Below, piece by piece: positions 7,214-14,444 of a DNA stretch of 25,448 nt. Origin of the DNA: Candidatus Bathyarchaeota archaeon (GTDB lineage: Archaea > Thermoproteota > Bathyarchaeia > Bathyarchaeales > UBA233); the NCBI GenBank assembly GCA_029907045.1, contig JARYMR010000009.1, positions 1 through 25,448 of the forward strand. Reading direction: 5' to 3'. The number at the start of each line of letters is the position of its first letter. The stretch's first letter is position 1. The notes beneath the pieces were generated by a model that saw only the letters and a program-made list of their open reading frames with translations, did not search any database and was not told the origin of the DNA. The position numbers were made by a program, and so were the translations under genes.

Positions 7214-7923
7214 GTCAATAACGCCCTTTCGCGGTATGATGCTTCCAAGGAAGCATGCGTCAAATTTCTTATCGTTTTGAATTTTCGTGCAGTAGCCTTT
7301 ATAAAGGAATAGTCCACGCCTATGTGAACTGGATATACCCTTCTTTTATCAAACCCCATTTTTGTAAGAAGATTTTTAATGTAAATGGATACTGAAAAAA
7401 TGATATCCATTTTTCTAACCAAAACCTTTCTTAAATGCTTTTTAAAGCAAAAAATAAGTCGTTCATGTACTGTTCTGAGATATTTTATTCCCCTTCTTGC
7501 TTCGGTGTAGGCGAGTGCTTGCTTAATTGATATTATAATGTTTGTGTCTTCTGGATTTAGAAGGTTTATGCTTCCTACGAGAGGGGTTTTTAATTTCTTT
7601 TTTGCAATGGTAGAGGCGAGAACATAGGAAAACGGTTCCCCTGGGCAGTAAATAAAGTCGAAATTTTCTTTTGGAATGGTTTTAACCATTCTTCTTACTG
7701 TTAGAAATTCTTCAAGTCCAGCAACTTTAATGTGCACTGGGTTAAAGGTATGAAATTCAGCTTTTAATCCAAATTTTTCGCAAAGCAACTTTCCTTTATC
7801 AGTAGTAACTATGTAAATTTTATTTCCCATATTTTTCCATACCTTAGATATTTCAATAAACTGCCTTTCTCCTCCGGAGTAAAACTCTCCATTACTAACT
7901 GGGAAAAAACATAATATTTTCAT
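7210..7923 (-). pseudogene. Glycosyltransferase family 4-like, N-terminal (acceptor-binding) part of a frameshifted gene
   Basis: The ATG at 7923 begins MKILCFFPVSNGEFYSGGER, a standard GT-B N-terminal domain with the SGGER-type loop. The real frame continues to VHIGVDYSFIKATARKFK (about residue 218) and then shifts. Adding one A to the coding-strand A-run (T-run on the given strand at 7275-7278) restores KNDKKFDACFLGS and joins the C-terminal part perfectly, for a protein of about 410 residues. As written, translation ends in about 20 unrelated residues at a TGA. The enzyme would transfer a sugar onto a lipid, protein or surface glycan; the donor is unknown. No other glycan genes are nearby. 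Confidence 0.82.
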
Positions 7924-8127
7924 GTTGCGTTTTTAACCCCTAAAGAATGCCTATTCATTTTCCTTCGTCCCGAAAAGGTTATTTGAACCATAACCAATAT
8001 TGCGCTGGAGTTTTTGTCCAAATTATAAGGTTAACTTCATTCACTGGATTCAAATTTTCACACGCTAATGAATCGGCGGAGAGAGATGGCATATGAACCA
8101 GCTGATTCAATAGTTATGAGTATAGCC

Positions 8128-8137
8128 ATATTTATTA
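8128..8137 (+). promoter_or_regulatory. Probable TATA box of the eL38 gene
   Basis: The sequence atatttatta lies upstream of the eL38 gene, with a second AT-rich candidate (ttatatgtaa) at 8148-8156. The 289-base gap 7924-8212 between the divergent glycosyltransferase and eL38 otherwise shows no structure I can name. Confidence 0.4.
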
Positions 8138-8212
8138 ATTTGTGGGTTATATGTAAACAGTAATCAAAACAGATAAAACATGGAAAACATCAAGAACAAA
8201 AGGGGAAAGTAT

Positions 8213-8407
8213 ATGCCTTCGGAAATCTTTGATGCTGAAAAGTTCGTTGAAATTAGCGGACGGGCTGACTATTGTATTGTTAAAAGGCTAAGGGATGTTG
8301 TGAAGTTGAAGCTTCGCACTTCGAAGAGGCTTTATACTTTGAAGGTTGAGCCTGAAAAGGCTGAGGAGATTATTAAGAAGCTTCAATGTGAAATTCGGGA
8401 AATCTAA
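8213..8407 (+). CDS. rpl38e: Large ribosomal subunit protein eL38
   Basis: A 64-residue basic protein matching the archaeal/eukaryal L38e family along its whole length: MPSEIFDAEKFVEISGRADY, then VKRLRDVVKLKLRTSKRLYT, and LKVEPEKAEEIIKKL. It is a small component of the 50S subunit with no bacterial counterpart. The start is set at the ATG at 8213 because the family begins MPxEI and the sequence aggggaaag precedes it as a ribosome-binding site. An in-frame ATG at 8180 would add 11 non-conserved residues. The gene stands alone, not in a ribosomal operon. Among archaea L38e has a patchy distribution including TACK lineages, which supports the taxonomic guess. Confidence 0.9.
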   Translation: MPSEIFDAEKFVEISGRADYCIVKRLRDVVKLKLRTSKRLYTLKVEPEKAEEIIKKLQCEIREI

Positions 8408-8451
8408 ATTGAAAAAGTTTTTGGAAAGAAAGGATGTAGAAATTGAAGCTA

Positions 8452-9177
8452 TTAGCTTCTGAACTTTTGAAGTCTTGCTAACAGTTCTTTGTCTCCTTCA
8501 TAGTCTCCAGCGCATGTCGCAATTAAGCCATCCACAAGGCCTTCAAGTTTGCCTGCAAACTCTTCGACGCGGTCCATGGATGCTGTGACTGGCCAACCTA
8601 TCATTTTCACCATTTCCGCATTTTTTGGTGTTCCCACGAGGAAGTATGTGTATATGGGTTTGTTTAGGCGTTTGCATTCCTTTGCCAATTGCTCCAATAT
8701 TGGGAAGGTTTTGTCTTCGAGGCGCATGAAGAAGACGAAATCCCATGGTTCTTTTGTGCGGGCGATAGTTTCTTCGATGGTTCGGCGGGCGGTGAGCAAG
8801 CATCCCAGTTTAACGTTTTTTAGGCGTATTGTTGTGCGTAAAAAGTCTCGGGCTTCTTCGGAGGATTTTAACATTTTTATTGGTTCTCCATATTTGGGAA
8901 TGTCTCCCATGGTGAGCACAAGTCCGTCGAGAGCCACAGCATCTGCAGCTAAAGCCAAGCCTCCAACTTCAACGGGTCCCTTGTAGTGGAGGATGAATAT
9001 TGGTATCACTATTTTTTCTGGGTATTTGGCTTTGAGAACGCAGCCCACGGCTGTGCCGCTTGGCGCAGGCATTCCAGCAGCGCTGTCAGTTATGTTCCAT
9101 CCATCAACCAAATCCTTAACTTCCTCGGCAAGTTTTAGAAATTTGCGTGTTGGAACAAACTCGTGCAGTATTTTCAT
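8452..9177 (-). CDS. Methylenetetrahydrofolate reductase (MetF)-like TIM-barrel protein
   Basis: 241 residues. The MetF signature is readable. HEFVPTR is near the N-terminus, where the catalytic glutamate of the SFEFFPP motif lies. NITDSAAGMPAPSG corresponds to the NVTD-type substrate loop. Then IFILHYKG is followed by LDGLVLTMGDIPKYGEPI, matching the MetF flavin and substrate region with its GD(x)P motif. It should reduce a methylene-C1 carrier (tetrahydrofolate or tetrahydromethanopterin) to the methyl form. It is shorter than bacterial MetF (~290) and lacks any fused MetV-like or zinc domain. It is divergent, across 136 nt, from the split MetE genes, so the pair is likely to supply methyl groups for methionine. 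The carrier and electron donor are not visible. A FAD-dependent reductase is assumed from the fold. Confidence 0.72.
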   Translation of the reverse strand: MKILHEFVPTRKFLKLAEEVKDLVDGWNITDSAAGMPAPSGTAVGCVLKAKYPEKIVIPIFILHYKGPVEVGGLALAADAVALDGLVLTMGDIPKYGEPIKMLKSSEEARDFLRTTIRLKNVKLGCLLTARRTIEETIARTKEPWDFVFFMRLEDKTFPILEQLAKECKRLNKPIYTYFLVGTPKNAEMVKMIGWPVTASMDRVEEFAGKLEGLVDGLIATCAGDYEGDKELLARLQKFRS

Positions 9178-9313
9178 TTAGGCATCATCTACCCTTAACT
9201 TAAGAGAAAACCGCAATAACATAATTAAAATTTTTGCATTATACTGCATAAACTGTAAGGTTTAATACCCCTATTCAGATTTTAATGTTTCACTGGGCGA
9301 AGTTGGTTATACA

Positions 9314-10297
9314 ATGTTAGGCTGCTATGTCACTGGAATCCTTCCAAGACCAAAAGAGCTTATTGAAACAACCAGAGCCTACGACAGAAAAAGAGTCGGT
9401 AAAGAAGAGTTGGAAAAAGCCTTCAAAGAAGCCGCAACCAAAGTCATAGAGGCTCAAACCGTTGCGGGGCTCAGTTACGTTACTGATGGTATGCTCAAGT
9501 GGCAAGACCTTTTGAGACCTTTCACTGAACACTTGGAAGGCGTAAAAATTGGAGCCCTTGCCAGATGGTTCAACAACAACACGTTTTACAGAAAACCAAT
9601 AATTTCAGGGGAGATAAAGCGCAAAAAGGAAATAGCCATAGAAATGGCGAACATGAAATTCTTGCCGCGGAACGTTCCGTGGAAAGCAGTTTTGCCAGCA
9701 CCTTATACGCTTACAAAGCTGTCTGAAAACAACTTTTACAAAAGCGAGAGAGAATTGCTGTTTAGATATGCCGAAATTCTAAGAGAGGAAATTAGAAGCT
9801 TGGCTGAAAACGGTTTCAAATATGTTCAGCTAAGCGAGCCAGCACTTGTCTATAACCCCTTCAAAGAAACCATTTCAAAAGACATACTGAATGACGTTAA
9901 CAACGCATTAGAAACGGTTGTGAAAGGTGCAAAGGTAAGGGTGTGTTTACAAACATTTTTCGGAGATTTTACTCAAATTCTCCCAGAAGCCCTAAACTTT
10001 CCAGTGGACGATTTTGGCATAGATTTGTACGAGACAAGTTTAGAAAAACTAAAAGAATACACTTTCGATAAAGGCGTGGTTTTGGGGCTTGTGAACGCCC
10101 GCAGTTCTTTGTTAGAAGATGAAAGAGAGCTTACGGCAGTTGCCCAGGAGTTGATAGAATCCATTTATCCATCAAAAACATGCGACATTTTTATTTGTCC
10201 AACCTGCGACCTAGAGTTTCTGCCGTGGGAGCGGGCGGAAGAAAAGATTAAGATAGTAGCCAAAGTGGCGAAAAACCTCCAGAATGAGTTGAGCTGA
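9314..10297 (+). CDS. MetE N-terminal-half homologue (split cobalamin-independent methionine synthase, non-catalytic barrel)
   Basis: 327 residues forming one Meth_synt-type (beta/alpha)8 barrel. Sequence patterns match the N-terminal half of MetE: PRPKELIETTRAY, FKYVQLSEPALV, CLQTFFGDF and VDDFGIDLYE. At the place where catalytic barrels have the zinc ligands His-x-Cys, this protein has Q213 and F215. It therefore probably binds no catalytic zinc, although C298 in CPTCDLEFLP aligns with the last ligand. In full-length MetE the N-terminal barrel is likewise non-catalytic and helps bind polyglutamylated folate. One nucleotide separates its stop from the next gene, so the two are translated together and probably form a heteromer. 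Confidence 0.78.
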   Translation: MLGCYVTGILPRPKELIETTRAYDRKRVGKEELEKAFKEAATKVIEAQTVAGLSYVTDGMLKWQDLLRPFTEHLEGVKIGALARWFNNNTFYRKPIISGEIKRKKEIAIEMANMKFLPRNVPWKAVLPAPYTLTKLSENNFYKSERELLFRYAEILREEIRSLAENGFKYVQLSEPALVYNPFKETISKDILNDVNNALETVVKGAKVRVCLQTFFGDFTQILPEALNFPVDDFGIDLYETSLEKLKEYTFDKGVVLGLVNARSSLLEDERELTAVAQELIESIYPSKTCDIFICPTCDLEFLPWERAEEKIKIVAKVAKNLQNELS

Positions 10298-10298
10298 A

Positions 10299-11453
10299 AT
10301 GAATAAGCTTTTTCCAACACAAGAAATTGGAAGCCTTGCCAAACCAGCATGGAGAGTTAAAGGCTACAGGGGAGAACCTCTTTCAGAAGATGAAATTGCA
10401 GAAGCGGTGAATTGGGGTAAAAGGCTCGGTATAGAAAATTTAGAAGGACTAGTTGAAATTTTGAAGAAAAAGGAGCGCGCTTCTGAAGACAGACACGCTT
10501 TGCTTCAATGGTCTGCTAAGTTTGTTATTCGCTTTTTTGAGGCTGCTGGGTTGGATGTGGTTTTTGATGGGGAGCAGTGGCGTTCTGAAATGTATGAGCA
10601 TGTCATGAGAAATGTTGATGGTTTCGAGTTTTTGGGTTATGTGAAATCCTTTGATTATAGATATTTTAACAAGGCTGCATGTGTAAGCAAGCCAAAATAT
10701 GTGAAATCTTTCTATGTTGAAGAATTCGCCTTTACAAGAGAAAACACCAAAAAAATTGTTAAAGTGCCATTTACTGGACCCTATACGCTTGTTGATTGGA
10801 CATTTAACGAATATTATGAACGAAAGGCTGGAGGCAAAATAAAGGACTTTAAAAAGAGGAAAACCGCGGCAAGAAGAGAGTTCCTCTTCGACCTAATAAA
10901 GGAGGTTGTTAGACCAGAAATAAGCCATCTAATAGAAGCTGGAGCCGAATGGATTCAGATAGACGAGCCCGCGGCGACAACAAACCCTTCCGCTGAAGAA
11001 ATGGAATTATTTGTGGAGGCTCTTAATGAAACTGTTAAGGGGTTTAACTGCACTTTTAGTCTCCACAACTGCTACAGCAATTATAAGATACTGGCAAAAT
11101 ATGCAAGCCAACTGCGAAATTGCACTCAGCTAGCCCTTGAATTTGCAAACAGAGACAGCAGACGAGCGGGAATAGGGGAAACGAGGGTAGGCTATAAAGA
11201 GTTAAAATTTTTTGAGGACAATGGCTTCGGTGGAAAATATGGGTTAGGCGTGGTGGATGTTCACACAGACTTTGTTGAACCGCCAGAGCTTATAAGAGAC
11301 AGGATACTCCACGCTGTAAGTGTTGTAGGCGACCCAAGCAGAATATATGTGAGTACAGACTGTGGCTTAAGAACGCGAACATGGGAAATAAGCTTTGCAA
11401 AACTCAAAAACATGGTTTTTGGAGCGGAACTGGCAAGAAAGGAGTTGTCATAG
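10299..11453 (+). CDS. MetE C-terminal-half homologue (catalytic methionine synthase barrel)
   Basis: 384 residues of the Meth_synt_2 family. It transfers a methyl group to homocysteine, making methionine. It begins PTQEIGSL like the MetE C-terminal half. All four zinc ligands are present: H256 and C258 (SLHNCYSNY), E281 (LALEFANRD) and C355 (STDCGLRTR). IQIDEPAATTN is the homocysteine-binding aspartate region. It directly follows the zinc-less barrel with a 1-nt gap, so the two reproduce one MetE as separate chains. Because it is a single-barrel type and a corrinoid Fe-S protein is encoded 7 kb downstream, the donor could be methyl-corrinoid rather than methyl-pterin. The adjacent MetF-like gene argues for methyl-pterin. 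Confidence 0.85.
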   Translation: MNKLFPTQEIGSLAKPAWRVKGYRGEPLSEDEIAEAVNWGKRLGIENLEGLVEILKKKERASEDRHALLQWSAKFVIRFFEAAGLDVVFDGEQWRSEMYEHVMRNVDGFEFLGYVKSFDYRYFNKAACVSKPKYVKSFYVEEFAFTRENTKKIVKVPFTGPYTLVDWTFNEYYERKAGGKIKDFKKRKTAARREFLFDLIKEVVRPEISHLIEAGAEWIQIDEPAATTNPSAEEMELFVEALNETVKGFNCTFSLHNCYSNYKILAKYASQLRNCTQLALEFANRDSRRAGIGETRVGYKELKFFEDNGFGGKYGLGVVDVHTDFVEPPELIRDRILHAVSVVGDPSRIYVSTDCGLRTRTWEISFAKLKNMVFGAELARKELS

Positions 11454-11515
11454 AGAAAATCTGCTAAATGAAGTTATAAGGTTGAAGAGAAAAGACTTAT
11501 TCCCATAATTGGTGG

Positions 11516-12682
11516 ATGCTGCACTCTTTGCGAACTGAAAAAATTTACTATTTAGTTTCAGCCTTGAACGAGTTCGCCTTAGAAATTCCATACTTAGCCT
11601 ACTACATATTCCAAACTTTAGGGTTAGGCTTCGCATACCTTTACATGGCAATCTTCGCATTAGTATTCGGTCTTCTCGACTATCCAACTGGAGGAATCGC
11701 TGATAGAATAGGAAGGAAACGCACATTCGCCTTCGGAATATTTCTTGTAGGAATCAACTTTCTACTCTTAGCCTTTTTTATCCATCCCATAACAATAGTT
11801 ATTGCAGCTCTATTCTTCGGTTTTGGAAGCGCTTTGCAGAGTGGTTCCTTGGAGGCTTGGATAGCGGATGAAATGAAGAGGGCGAACATGTTTGAGGAAC
11901 TTGACAGAGTTTTTGGAAGAGCTGTTTCTTTAAGCCTCATAGCCGATGTTACGGCTGGAATTTTGGGAAGCATCATCACTTTTTTGGGTGGTTATTGGTG
12001 GACTATTCCTTTTGGAGGATTAGTTGCGCTGGTAGCTGCAGTTTTAGCCATAATTATAATGAGGGAAAATGTTGGAGGGGAAGAAAGGCAGCCTTACAGT
12101 GAACTTTTGAAAAAGGGAGCGAAAATTCTTCTGGGAAAGAGGGCATTGGTGTTTTTGACCTTGAGTCAAACGTTATTTATCGCTGGGGCTTATGCTTATT
12201 GGGAAACATTAACCCCAGTTTACAGCGAAAGAGGCATCCCAGAAGAAATGTTTGGAATATTAGGTGCTGCAATGCATTTACCAGCAGTTTTTACAACTGC
12301 TTATGCGCATAGGCTTGGAAGAAAAATTGGAGTCAAAAAATCTGCGATTGTTCTCTCTTTTGGTTGGGCTGTTTTCTGCTCTTTAATGATATTTTTGGTT
12401 CATCCAAACTTGACAATACTTCTTGTCATAATTTTAGAAAGCACCTTTGCCACACGCCATCCCATCATAGAGTTCTGGCAAAACACTCTGATTCCAAGCG
12501 ATGTTAGAGCAACAGTTTTGAGTGGAATAAGCACAATGATGCATGTTGGACAAAGTTTTGTACTCTTTTTCTTATCTCCCTTTGTTGAGGTTTATGGCAC
12601 GTTGTTCGGCTTATCATCCGCTGCAGTATTGTCTGGACTTTCTGTGATAGCCTTGCTTCTAATTAGCCAAAACAAAAGTTGA
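11516..12682 (+). CDS. Major facilitator superfamily (MFS) transporter
   Basis: 388 residues with about 12 hydrophobic segments in two halves separated by a charged loop (RENVGGEERQPYSELLKKGAK). The MFS signature between TM2 and TM3 is DYPTGGIADRIGRKRT, and the equivalent in the second half is AHRLGRKIGVKK. TM3-TM6 are rich in small residues (LFFGFGSALQSGSLEAW), as in drug/proton antiporters. The ATG at 11516 is preceded by ggtgg. The substrate is unknown. It follows the MetE pair on the same strand after 62 nt, so a shared transcript is possible but not shown. Confidence 0.88.
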   Translation: MLHSLRTEKIYYLVSALNEFALEIPYLAYYIFQTLGLGFAYLYMAIFALVFGLLDYPTGGIADRIGRKRTFAFGIFLVGINFLLLAFFIHPITIVIAALFFGFGSALQSGSLEAWIADEMKRANMFEELDRVFGRAVSLSLIADVTAGILGSIITFLGGYWWTIPFGGLVALVAAVLAIIIMRENVGGEERQPYSELLKKGAKILLGKRALVFLTLSQTLFIAGAYAYWETLTPVYSERGIPEEMFGILGAAMHLPAVFTTAYAHRLGRKIGVKKSAIVLSFGWAVFCSLMIFLVHPNLTILLVIILESTFATRHPIIEFWQNTLIPSDVRATVLSGISTMMHVGQSFVLFFLSPFVEVYGTLFGLSSAAVLSGLSVIALLLISQNKS

Positions 12683-12698
12683 GCTGTTTTTGGGAAAT

Positions 12699-12706
12699 GT
12701 AAATAA
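12699..12706 (+). promoter_or_regulatory. Possible promoter of the CooC-CODH/ACS gene cluster
   Basis: The sequence gtaaataa, preceded by a purine-rich stretch (gggaaa) resembling a BRE, lies about 35 nt upstream of the first CooC start. It would place the transcript start near 12730. Confidence 0.35.
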
Positions 12707-12739
12707 GCTTGCGAAATTTAACCAACTCGGGGGAAAAAT

Positions 12740-13522
12740 TTGAAGGTTGCGGTTTCTGGCAAGGGCGGTGTTGGAAAAACCCTAATTGCTGGTGGTTTAG
12801 CTTATGCCTTTTCAAAAAAGGGATTGAAAACTATAGCCATCGACGCTGACCCTTCACCGAATCTTGCTTTGACTTTAGGCTTAATCCCAGAAGAAGCAAG
12901 CAAAATATTGCCAATTTCAGAAAATAAGGCGTTAATTGAGTCTAAAACGGATACTGGATATTCAAGTGTCTATCGCCTCTCCTTCACTGTGGATGATATT
13001 ATTCGGGATTTTTCTGTTAAAACTCCTTTTGGCGTGAATTTGATTGTTATGGGCACCGTGAAATCCATGGGTTCTGGATGCACTTGTCCAGCCAATGCTG
13101 TTGTCCGCAATTTATTACGTCATTTAATTTTGGAGCGAGATGAGGTTGTCATTTTGGATATGGAGGCTGGTGTTGAGCACATGGGCAGGGCAACAGCAAA
13201 GCATGTGGATATTATGCTAATTGTTGTGGATGCGAATATGAAGGCGCTTGAAACTGCTAGACGCATTAACGAATTAGCTGTAAATGCTGGTATGAGAAGG
13301 GTTTTTCTTGTTGGAAACAAAATCGCCGACAAAACACAGATGGAGGTTATAGAAAAATTTGCTAAAGGAAATGGTTTGGAAATCTTGGATTTTGTGCCTT
13401 TCGATTTGAAAGTTGTGGAGGCTGAAATGAGTGGAGAAACTCCGCTTAAATACTGGAAAGAGTCTAAGGCTATTATTGCCATAGAAAATTTAAGCGAAAA
13501 ATTATGGAAAAATGAGGCGTAA
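12740..13522 (+). CDS. cooC: CooC-type nickel-insertion ATPase (first copy)
   Basis: 260 residues of the MinD/Mrp/CooC P-loop family. It has the deviant Walker A GKGGVGKT (residues 7-14, signature lysine K8), AIDADPSPN (switch), and the CooC-specific metal motif GCTCP with C114 and C116. In characterised CooC that motif binds nickel or zinc at the dimer interface. VILDMEAGVEHMGRAT is the Walker B region. It uses ATP to load nickel into the C-cluster of CODH. The start is a TTG at 12740 preceded by ggggg; the next residues (KVAVSGKGG) begin the fold directly, so no upstream extension is expected. The second copy starts 2 nt after its stop. Confidence 0.9.
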   Translation: MKVAVSGKGGVGKTLIAGGLAYAFSKKGLKTIAIDADPSPNLALTLGLIPEEASKILPISENKALIESKTDTGYSSVYRLSFTVDDIIRDFSVKTPFGVNLIVMGTVKSMGSGCTCPANAVVRNLLRHLILERDEVVILDMEAGVEHMGRATAKHVDIMLIVVDANMKALETARRINELAVNAGMRRVFLVGNKIADKTQMEVIEKFAKGNGLEILDFVPFDLKVVEAEMSGETPLKYWKESKAIIAIENLSEKLWKNEA

Positions 13523-13524
13523 AA

Positions 13525-14298
13525 GTGATGAAGATAATTGTTACAATGGGTCGGGGTGGAACAGGAAAAACAAGTTTTGTGGCTTTAATGACGAAACACT
13601 TCATTGAAAATGGAGAAAAACCATTATTGTTGGTGGATGCTGACCCAGACCAAAACCTCGGCGAAATGGTCGGCGTAGACCTAAAAGAGGAAGGCAAAAA
13701 AACAATTTCAAAACTTCTCGTGGAAACTTTTCTGGAAGAAGGCGGAACAACTGTTGGCGTTCCCCCAACAGAAAGAATTGAAAGCAGAATTTGGGCTTAC
13801 GGTATGCATGAAGGCGAATTCTTCGATTTCATCGCCCTCGGAACAAAATGGGTTGAAGGATGCTATTGCCTTCCAAACGCCGCCCTAAAAGGAGCTTTGG
13901 AGGCAGTAACTAAAAATTACAAATATATTCTCATAGATTCGCCAGCGGGTTTAGAACATTTAAACAGAAGAATCACATCACGCGTGGATGATATTTTCGA
14001 CATTATTGACCCTTCCAAAAAATCCTTCGACCATGTGGAGCGGGCATATCGCATCGCCCATGAAGTTAAAATTGAATTCAAAAATTTCTATGTTGTTGGC
14101 GGTTTTAGGTTTCCAGAAGATTTGGGAAATCAAGCCGAAAAAAGTTTGGGGCTTAAATTTTTGGGTAAAATAGCCCGTGATGAAAAGGTTGAAGAGTATG
14201 TTCTCGCTGGAAAATCTTTGCTGAATCTTCCTTCGGAGACTCCGGCTTATGTTTCTGTTAAAAAAATATTGAATGAGGCTGGTTATATTAGACAGTGA
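13525..14298 (+). CDS. CooC-type ATPase (second copy) with Arg in place of the signature lysine
   Basis: 257 residues. The P-loop is GRGGTGKT: the catalytic-loop lysine before Thr is present, but the deviant-Walker signature lysine is R10. LLVDADPDQNLGEM is the switch region. The CxC motif is present as GCYCLPNAA (C113, C115), and LIDSPAGLEHLNRRIT is Walker B. The start is GTG at 13525 or ATG at 13528 (adjacent codons), 2 nt after the first CooC, so the genes are co-translated. The signature lysine normally reaches across the dimer to the partner's ATP. A homodimer of this copy might therefore hydrolyse poorly, while a heterodimer with the first copy could be half-active. The role in CODH/ACS maturation (C-cluster or A-cluster) is inferred from position. 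Confidence 0.85.
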   Translation: MMKIIVTMGRGGTGKTSFVALMTKHFIENGEKPLLLVDADPDQNLGEMVGVDLKEEGKKTISKLLVETFLEEGGTTVGVPPTERIESRIWAYGMHEGEFFDFIALGTKWVEGCYCLPNAALKGALEAVTKNYKYILIDSPAGLEHLNRRITSRVDDIFDIIDPSKKSFDHVERAYRIAHEVKIEFKNFYVVGGFRFPEDLGNQAEKSLGLKFLGKIARDEKVEEYVLAGKSLLNLPSETPAYVSVKKILNEAGYIRQ

Positions 14299-14352
14299 TT
14301 TTGGTATCTGTCAATTTTGGTTCATGTTTAATGGAAGATAGTTTCAGAAAAA

Positions 14353-14360
14353 CTTAAAAT
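14353..14360 (+). promoter_or_regulatory. Possible TATA box upstream of cdhA
   Basis: The AT-rich octamer cttaaaat sits in the 146-base gap between the second CooC gene and the preferred cdhA start. An internal promoter would give a leader of about 60 nt. The gap shows no other feature. Confidence 0.3.
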
Positions 14361-14444
14361 AACACTATGATAACCTTACATCTTCAAAACCTTTCGGTTG
14401 TGTTATGGTTGAGTCGAAAAGGTTTACGTGTAAAGATAGATGAA

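Noticed and set aside
5464..8180. A second copy of a tRNA 3' end as an attachment-site repeat
   Set aside because: By eye I found no repeat of the tRNA-Cys or tRNA-Val T-arm/acceptor sequence in the window. An exact search of the whole genome is needed.
9178..9313. Box C/D-type small RNA (gatgatg on the minus strand)
   Set aside because: No paired box D or internal C'/D' boxes at suitable spacing, so the match is not meaningful.
14367..14444. Longer N-terminus for cdhA
   Set aside because: The 26 extra residues are hydrophobic and unlike CdhA N-termini. The family resemblance starts just after the ATG at 14445. The longer start cannot be fully excluded.
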